This document shows, in pieces, positions 14,494 to 19,567 of a DNA stretch of 19,567 bases (positions are counted from its first letter, which is position 1; each line of letters opens with the position of its first letter). Position numbers and translations under genes: made by a program. The notes under the pieces were generated by a model that was not told the origin of the DNA, made no database searches, and saw nothing but the letters and a program-made list of their open reading frames with translations. The DNA comes from Fidelibacterota bacterium (GTDB taxonomy: Bacteria > Marinisomatota > Marinisomatia > Marinisomatales > UBA1611): assembly GCA_002694025.1 (NCBI GenBank), contig NZKX01000011.1:12901-32467 (forward strand), written 5' to 3'.

Positions 14494-16748
14494 TAAAAAA
14501 CAGAAAAGTAAATTATTTTATTAGTTTCGTTTTCCATACGATCTTTTACTTTAAAACTAATTGAATAGGATCCTCTATTAAGTTGTTTATCTAAATTATA
14601 TGAAACTTTCTGTTGGATTGGTTGAAACGCTGGGTAAAGAACAGTCTCGTTTAATTTTAAAGAAAAAGAAGATTCTTTCGCTTCAATGCCCGATAAATGA
14701 TCCTCAACAGTTATTGAAATCTTATTCATATCTTTTATACTGTAGCGGCCACCATTCCCAGGAAACATTTTACTGATTTTTGGAGGTTCTAGATCTTGAA
14801 TGATCGTTATGGCATCCATATGCTCAAGTGATGCTGTTAGAATCATTTTTCTACGGTTATTTTTTGTAGTGGCATAATTCCATTTTTCCTTTTTCGGGTT
14901 ATAATAATAAATACCTAGGTTTTTATGTTCAGATAGATCTTTATCATAACGAATACTGACTTGGACTTCTCCTTTTAATGCTAGATCAAATGGTTGTAGT
15001 TGGTATACGGGAGACAACTGAAAACCTTTTTTAATAGGTGCGGAAATTTCTACTTCATCAATCCACATAACACTATTCTGGTAAAAACTTCCAGGTGAAG
15101 ATTTCACAGAACAATTGCGATCAATTGAAAATGCTATACTTTCATTACCTGGTACTACAGGAGTAAAGGAATAATGGAATCTGGTTTGTCTAGACAAGTC
15201 TTTATGCGATAATTCAACATCAACATATTTAATTCGATCAATATTATGATGCGATAATTTTTCTGAGAGATATACATTTGGCTGTATTTGTTCTAATTTA
15301 AATGCTCGGAAGGTGTTATCATTTGCTAGTTTTAATTGTGCTATCGCAGGAACATAATTATCCAAGCTAACCTGAAAAAACATACCTCTTTCAGTATTGG
15401 AGATTTTCAAATCTGGTCTAACATCTACAACACTCAATTCAGATGATATATCCGTCCAGTGATAGGGATTTACCATCCCACCTAATTGATTAATTCCTAT
15501 TATTTGTAATACTCTTTTTTCTAATGAAGAGGTAGCTAAAGTAATATGAAGGTCTTTTTTAACTCGTTCAGTATTGATTAATTCAACTTTTTGATCTGCA
15601 AATCCGTAAGGTGTAAAGCTATACACTATTGCGTTTTTTATTGGTAAACCTCCCCTTCGCGGTATTAATGCAAGTGTTACAACTTTTCGATCTCGATAAA
15701 TTTCTTTAGCTTCAAGGGTCATCGGGAATGTTCCCGCTAAAATACCTCTTACAACAGTTTTGTTATTTTGAGCATCATAAATATTTATTTCTACTGAGTG
15801 ATAACCCGGAGATAAACCTAAAATCCCGGTTGAATTAATCGTGTGAATAGACGTTTTTTTATGTTCAGGAAGTTTGTAAAGCTTTTGAAATTCACCTAGG
15901 TTCTGCTTTTTTAGATCGTATTGAATGATAGTTTTGGCAAATTTCCCTTGCCTAAAAGGAATCTTAGTGTATTCCAACTCAAACTCTTTTTGATTATCCA
16001 CTATTAATTCTATTCTATTGAATTGATATATATTGTTAGCCCCCTCCCTCTTATCAACAGCTTTTATCGCAAAGCCAAACTCCCCAAAAACGCTCAAAGT
16101 ATCTGCAAAATGATAGACTCCTTTCTTGTCCCTAAAAAGGGGGAATATCTGTGTAAGTGGACTTGCATTAATTAGAGCTCCGGGGCTGATGGGGATAACA
16201 GCTATCTCTTTTGCTATCGGTTTAGTATTATCTTCAAGTTCAAATGCTCTGGTTAAAGGATTTAAGGGAACACTTTTGCTAGTTCTATACTCAAAATGAA
16301 TGTGAGGAGCAAAAGAATTTCCAGTATTACCAGAAAATCCAATTAGGTCACCCTTTTTTACTTGGAAATCTTTAGGCGAAAATTGAGTATCTACAACATA
16401 ACTCTTTCGTTTGCCTTGTTGAAGTCTCCATATTTTTTCTATAACGGGATTAAAAGATTCTAAATGGGCATATACCACTTCATGGCCAGAATTAGTTCTC
16501 AAGTATAGTGCTTTACCATATCCTGTGTAATTAGATCTAATTCGACTTATGTATCCATCTTCTACTGCAAGAACTTCTAATCCAATTTTTCCACCTGTTT
16601 TTACATCTATTCCCATGTGAAAATGATCATCTCTATTTTCACCGAAGTTTGAAGAAAACACTTTATTCACTTGAGTTGGCCACATAACATCTTGCGGCAG
16701 GATGCTTTCAAAAGCTAGTATGAGAATTATTGTAAAAGTTCTTATCAT
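14493..16748 (-). CDS. Large secreted M23 (LytM-type) metallopeptidase with beta-rich C-terminal extension
   Basis: Predicted periplasmic peptidoglycan hydrolase or divisome/envelope regulator. The 751 residues start with a signal peptide (1 to about 19), then a LytM domain at about 30-170 with zinc ligands H44-M-G-I-D48 and H151 in H149-I-H-F, and H95 (Y-A-H) as an additional catalytic-site His. All key residues are present, so activity is expected. The remaining 580 or so residues are not a family I recognise. They look like repeated beta-sandwich units, the last (about 650-751: P-P-K-I-S, D-x-x-S-G-I-E) resembling an Ig-like/invasin-type domain with an acidic D-H-L-S-G-I-E loop. First gene of the eight-gene minus operon, divergent from an outer-membrane protein gene. 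Confidence 0.9.
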   Translation of the reverse strand: MIRTFTIILILAFESILPQDVMWPTQVNKVFSSNFGENRDDHFHMGIDVKTGGKIGLEVLAVEDGYISRIRSNYTGYGKALYLRTNSGHEVVYAHLESFNPVIEKIWRLQQGKRKSYVVDTQFSPKDFQVKKGDLIGFSGNTGNSFAPHIHFEYRTSKSVPLNPLTRAFELEDNTKPIAKEIAVIPISPGALINASPLTQIFPLFRDKKGVYHFADTLSVFGEFGFAIKAVDKREGANNIYQFNRIELIVDNQKEFELEYTKIPFRQGKFAKTIIQYDLKKQNLGEFQKLYKLPEHKKTSIHTINSTGILGLSPGYHSVEINIYDAQNNKTVVRGILAGTFPMTLEAKEIYRDRKVVTLALIPRRGGLPIKNAIVYSFTPYGFADQKVELINTERVKKDLHITLATSSLEKRVLQIIGINQLGGMVNPYHWTDISSELSVVDVRPDLKISNTERGMFFQVSLDNYVPAIAQLKLANDNTFRAFKLEQIQPNVYLSEKLSHHNIDRIKYVDVELSHKDLSRQTRFHYSFTPVVPGNESIAFSIDRNCSVKSSPGSFYQNSVMWIDEVEISAPIKKGFQLSPVYQLQPFDLALKGEVQVSIRYDKDLSEHKNLGIYYYNPKKEKWNYATTKNNRRKMILTASLEHMDAITIIQDLEPPKISKMFPGNGGRYSIKDMNKISITVEDHLSGIEAKESSFSLKLNETVLYPAFQPIQQKVSYNLDKQLNRGSYSISFKVKDRMENETNKIIYFSVF

Positions 16749-16870
16749 GTGGAATTTATGAGTAACAATTTATTTAGAGAATAACTTGGTTATCAATGAG
16801 TGATTTGTTTACTGAATATACTTGATGTAAACTCTATAAAACAAATTTATGAATTAAATAAGGAATTAAA

Positions 16871-17587
16871 ATGAAAAACATGCTGTTAGTATTAGGGTTG
16901 ATATTTATTCCGTCAACTGCTTTTGCCTTAATTGGTTTTGGAATACAAGCTGGAAGTGATCTATCAAAACTGGGCCCAGAAACTTATGTTGATAATTCTG
17001 GGGAGATACCAGTTGTCTTTAATTCTTATGAAATGAAAAATAGCCCGGTAGGAGGTGGTGCTTACGCTTTCGTAGATCTTTTTGGATTTGCTTTAGAGGG
17101 TGATTTTGATTTTGCAGTTGGTGAATATGAATTTGATTTCGGGAACGAATATATTACCTTAGACCCTGTTCAATTTGCTTGGGGCAGATTTTCTTATGCC
17201 ACTACATTAAAAAAGAATATTATGGATATTTCTATTCCTTTTTTAGCGAAAGCAGCAATAAATGCAGGAGGAGGTTTTGGAGGGCATATTTCGACTCCAA
17301 GAGCAAGTATTGAAATGGTCAAAGAGCTTTTTGGAGATAATCTAGTGGCTTTTGGTAATCCTTTAGAAGAAGATGCCAAGACAGCTGAAGATTTAGAAAG
17401 AGAACTTATTACTTACTTAGAAGATAATTCAATTGAAGCAAGTGGGTTTCATCTACAGGCTGGGTTAAGATTTAAGGTTCTTGTTCTTGATACTCATTTG
17501 AATGCAAGATACAATTTAGCAAAGAACGTTTATGATGGTAAAAATGGTTTTTTACAACTAATGTTTAAAATAGGCTTTGCTATTTAG
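16871..17587 (+). CDS. Predicted outer-membrane protein, unknown family
   Basis: The 238-residue product has a clear signal peptide (M-K-N-M, hydrophobic core, cleavage likely after A-F-A at 17-19). Its mature part is full of short alternating, Gly/aromatic-rich strands (for example F-G-F-A-L-E-G-D-F-D-F) typical of small beta-barrels. A more helical, charged insert lies at about 143-185 (E-E-D-A-K-T-A-E-D-L-E-R-E-L). I do not recognise a named family. The start is well supported: AAGGA at 16860-16864 sits 6 nt before the ATG. It stands alone between a divergent operon and a convergent one and ends with a terminator, so it is probably monocistronic and may be well expressed. Confidence 0.8.
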   Translation: MKNMLLVLGLIFIPSTAFALIGFGIQAGSDLSKLGPETYVDNSGEIPVVFNSYEMKNSPVGGGAYAFVDLFGFALEGDFDFAVGEYEFDFGNEYITLDPVQFAWGRFSYATTLKKNIMDISIPFLAKAAINAGGGFGGHISTPRASIEMVKELFGDNLVAFGNPLEEDAKTAEDLERELITYLEDNSIEASGFHLQAGLRFKVLVLDTHLNARYNLAKNVYDGKNGFLQLMFKIGFAI

Positions 17588-17603
17588 TTTTAGAAATAGC
17601 CAC

Positions 17604-17637
17604 AAAGGAATGGTGCTTCCTAGCCATTTCCTTTTTT
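17604..17637 (+). terminator. Rho-independent terminator of the outer-membrane protein gene
   Basis: Starting 16 nt after the stop of the upstream plus-strand gene, AAAGGAATGG (17604-17613) pairs with CCATTTCCTTT (17624-17634) with one bulged base. The loop is 10 nt, and a run of six T follows at 17632-17637. The opposite strand offers only TTT after the same stem, so it mainly serves the plus-strand gene. It overlaps the last codons of the convergent amidinotransferase-fold gene. Confidence 0.7.
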
Positions 17638-18514
17638 ATAATTCATTTGTTATGCAATGCACAGACCCACCGCTTAACTGAAATTGACTAGTTGGTGTAA
17701 TTTTGACTTTTATTCCAAAGTCGCTTAATCTTTCATCAATTGAAGGTATAGAAAAATAATCAGGCCTGAAAATTGTTCCAGGCAAAGGAAGTGAATTTAT
17801 GGCGAATCTTCCAGCTTTTTTTGCCGTTCCGAGAGCATCACCAATCGGGATTTTAAAAATATGAATATTATTTTCATCAGCAAACCGATATAAAAACTTT
17901 TTAGAAGCAATATTTATCATGTCTTCGCACGCGATAATTGCTATTATGTACCCATCTTTATTCAAAACGGGTGTAAAGAAAGTATCTAAATGAAATCCAC
18001 TTCCAATAAGTATTATAACATTTTTAACATTTAGTTCTCTTGCGACAAAGTCTATTCCTTTTCGAGTATTTCTTTGTAAACCGCTAAATAATATTTTATT
18101 TTTTGCGCAATAATAGAACTCACCTCCATCAGCACTCCAACCAGATTTATCAGGCATTTCGATTGTTTTAATTTTTAGTTTTTCTAGCAAGTGAATTATA
18201 ATTTTATTTTCTATCCGTCTTTTCGGTTCACCAGCCCTAAGAATTATCGCTTTACCATTTTGATTCGAGATATACGGATCTCTTATAAACACAAAATCAT
18301 GGTTTGGATCTTCACTATCCAATTGCTTTGGGAAATCAAGCTCTATTATTTCATGGCCTTCTTCTTTGATAGACTTAATTAGAGCATTTCTTTCTCTAAC
18401 CAGAAGATCATTATTGGGAATTTCCCCTTCTTTCATAGCAGGGTTATCAAAGTATTTTGGCACTCCATTTTTCCACCAACCTGATTTAGGCAACTTTGAT
18501 AAAACAATTTTCAT
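17636..18514 (-). CDS. DDAH-like amidinotransferase-fold hydrolase (guanidino-modifying)
   Basis: Pentein-fold cytosolic enzyme of the dimethylarginine dimethylaminohydrolase/arginine deiminase superfamily, which hydrolyses guanidino groups via a Cys covalent intermediate. At 292 residues it has DDAH size rather than the roughly 400 of ArcA arginine deiminase. Predicted active-site residues are intact: D79 in F-I-R-D-P, E132 in A-D-G-G-E, H175 in F-H-L-D (with D177), and C287 in S-G-G-S-V-H-C near the C-terminus. Methylated arginines are the best-known substrate; free arginine or other guanidines are alternatives that cannot be excluded by eye. It follows the secreted-protein gene by 33 nt on the same strand. 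Confidence 0.87.
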   Translation of the reverse strand: MKIVLSKLPKSGWWKNGVPKYFDNPAMKEGEIPNNDLLVRERNALIKSIKEEGHEIIELDFPKQLDSEDPNHDFVFIRDPYISNQNGKAIILRAGEPKRRIENKIIIHLLEKLKIKTIEMPDKSGWSADGGEFYYCAKNKILFSGLQRNTRKGIDFVARELNVKNVIILIGSGFHLDTFFTPVLNKDGYIIAIIACEDMINIASKKFLYRFADENNIHIFKIPIGDALGTAKKAGRFAINSLPLPGTIFRPDYFSIPSIDERLSDFGIKVKITPTSQFQLSGGSVHCITNEL

Positions 18515-18547
18515 CAGTTAAATACCTTCTGCCGATTTTAAAAATAT

Positions 18548-19087
18548 TTATATATATTCTAAATCTAGTGCAACACGGACAACATTTTCTTCAAAGTAAA
18601 TGATAGAGTTTTTAATATTCATATTTACTTTTATTTTTCCCTTCGAGGTTTTTAGTTTTAGAAACTTTTCTTTTGGTTTAGGTCCGTGAAACTTTAAACC
18701 ACTCTGATAGAATTTACTTAAATCAATTTTTCCATAGACTGTGCCTTTACGTTCCATCTTTACCACCGGTGCTTCTATGAGTAAGCTAACTTGATTATTA
18801 TCATAACTATACTCAACGAATATCTTTTTTTTGACATTCTTTTTTATGTTTATTTTCCCTTTTTTAAAAGTCACAGTTGTTAAAAAATCAGCAGAGCCAT
18901 ATTCAAAGTTCACTTTGGGATCTTTTATTGACCAAATAGCTTGATCTCCTTTAGGTCCTTTGGGAACTTCATGATTGCCTATTATTTTTAAATAATCATT
19001 TACTAAGTCCTCAGAAATTGAAATTGAAATTTCGCTTGCAGATATGATCGATGTAATTATATAAATAAAAAGGAAAGCTCTATGCAT
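18548..19087 (-). CDS. Small secreted/periplasmic protein, unknown function
   Basis: No family recognised with confidence. The 179 residues have a signal peptide (M-H-R-A-F then a hydrophobic core; cleavage probably after I-I-S-A at 14-17). The mature region is basic and beta-rich and starts with I-S-I-S-E-D-L-V-N-D-Y-L. That amphipathic opening with later long strands recalls periplasmic lipid-binding YceB/DUF1439-like proteins, but only loosely. The start is supported by GGAG, 5 nt upstream (CTCC at 19093-19096 on the plus strand). Lys-rich segments (K-K-G-K-I-N-I-K-K-N-V-K-K-K) are unusual for a periplasmic domain and might contact acidic polymers or lipids. Likely co-transcribed with the DDAH-like gene downstream. 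Confidence 0.72.
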   Translation of the reverse strand: MHRAFLFIYIITSIISASEISISISEDLVNDYLKIIGNHEVPKGPKGDQAIWSIKDPKVNFEYGSADFLTTVTFKKGKINIKKNVKKKIFVEYSYDNNQVSLLIEAPVVKMERKGTVYGKIDLSKFYQSGLKFHGPKPKEKFLKLKTSKGKIKVNMNIKNSIIYFEENVVRVALDLEYI

Positions 19088-19289
19088 ATTTTCTCCAAAT
19101 TATTTGCGAAATAAATAATGAATATTTTTATTAGACTTTTTAAAGTTTGCTTTGGCTCTATAATAAATTACTTACTTAAGGAATATTAACACATTTAAAT
19201 ATTAAAAAATGTTTAATGTAAAAATGAATCGTAAAAATTTTTTTAAATATAGAAATTAAAATTTCCTGAAATTTTGTATAAATTTAATC

Positions 19290-19567
19290 ATGTCCGAGAC
19301 TTCTAAGAAAGTCAATACAGCCATGTTCAATAATCCAATGGAAACTTTTCCAGGTTTAACTATTGATGATCTCAATCGCTATTTACCGGCTCTCCAAACA
19401 ATGCAAGACATTAAAATGGATTCACAACATATGAAGGAGGGTATGTTTTTAGCAAATTGTTTAGATGGTTTGCGTAAGCTACCTAGTAACAGTATTGATT
19501 TGATAATTGCAAACCCATTAAATAAAGAGTCTGGAGGAAGTCCTGAATTTGGTAATGGTAATACTCT
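19290..19567 (+). CDS. Putative DNA methyltransferase, N-terminal fragment with atypical motif IV
   Basis: The gene runs off the window; 92 codons are visible from an ATG at 19290. After about 50 residues without recognisable features, residues 53-77 read F-L-A-N-C-L-D-G-L-R-K-L-P-S-N-S-I-D-L-I-I-A-N-P-L, the layout that opens beta-class amino-methyltransferases (usual form G-D-C-L-E-x-L-x-x-L-P-x-x-S-V-D-L-I-I-x-D-P-P-Y). In place of D/N-P-P-Y there is N-P-L-N, so the aromatic residue and second proline are missing. This may be a divergent or inactive enzyme, or another SAM protein. No Shine-Dalgarno precedes the ATG. A start at the internal Met12 or Met17 is possible. Confidence 0.5.
   Translation, partial: MSETSKKVNTAMFNNPMETFPGLTIDDLNRYLPALQTMQDIKMDSQHMKEGMFLANCLDGLRKLPSNSIDLIIANPLNKESGGSPEFGNGNT

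Noticed and set aside
16817..16840. Bacteroidetes-style promoter (TATACTTG) or TATAAA box upstream of the outer-membrane protein gene
   Set aside because: Neither has a partner -33/-35 element at the required distance, so no promoter call was made.
19159..19164. Perfect TATAAT on the plus strand upstream of the methyltransferase-like gene
   Set aside because: No convincing -35 at 16-18 nt, and the surrounding 200 bases are so AT-rich that such hexamers are expected by chance.
19209..19259. A 16-codon reading frame in the 19088-19289 intergenic region
   Set aside because: No ribosome binding site, very AT-rich Asn/Lys/Phe composition and minimal length; expected by chance.
19277..19290. TATAAA ending 7 nt before the methyltransferase-like ATG, suggesting a leaderless transcript
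   Set aside because: No -35 element and the same AT-rich background; not enough to claim a leaderless promoter without transcript start data.

Overview
The window is AT-rich, densely packed bacterial DNA with 22 protein genes, the first and last cut by the window edges. I see no tRNA, rRNA, CRISPR array or mobile element. Lipid A genes (fabZ, lpxA, a late acyltransferase), a site-2 protease and several predicted outer-membrane or secreted proteins point to a Gram-negative (diderm) cell. The low GC, very short intergenic gaps, weak or absent Shine-Dalgarno sites and the gene set (type II thymidine kinase, short adenylate kinase, NfeD plus FloA, a large M23 peptidase) suit the Fibrobacteres-Chlorobi-Bacteroidetes superphylum. 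My best guess is a marine Marinimicrobia (SAR406)-like organism. That is inference from gene content and protein style, not a database match.

Layout. (1) 1-3984, plus strand: end of fabZ, lpxA, an unknown barrel-like protein, dxr (isoprenoid precursor synthesis) and rseP. This is an envelope-biogenesis operon. (2) 6108-3977, minus strand: lipid A-type acyltransferase, tsaC (tRNA t6A synthesis) and a DUF3108-type secreted protein, converging on rseP with an 8-nt overlap. (3) 6180-9896, plus strand: nfeD, floA, a SAM methyltransferase and a small membrane-anchored acidic protein, a membrane-microdomain cluster with two added genes. (4) 16748-9898, minus strand: eight tightly spaced genes, M23 peptidase, rhomboid protease, cdd, udk, tdk, a CNT nucleoside transporter, adk and coaE. 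The middle genes form a complete import-and-phosphorylation route for pyrimidine nucleosides. (5) 16871-17587, plus strand: a predicted outer-membrane protein with a Rho-independent terminator. (6) 19087-17636, minus strand: a small secreted protein followed by a DDAH/amidinotransferase-fold hydrolase. (7) 19290-end, plus strand: the first 92 codons of a putative DNA methyltransferase with an atypical motif IV.

Most of the window is recognisable housekeeping and envelope biology. The least explained parts are the insertion in RseP, the two genes attached to nfeD-floA, the roughly 580-residue C-terminal extension of the M23 protein, the eight-gene operon, and the truncated methyltransferase-like gene at the right edge. 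I found no clear candidate for a wholly new defence or mobile system inside the window.
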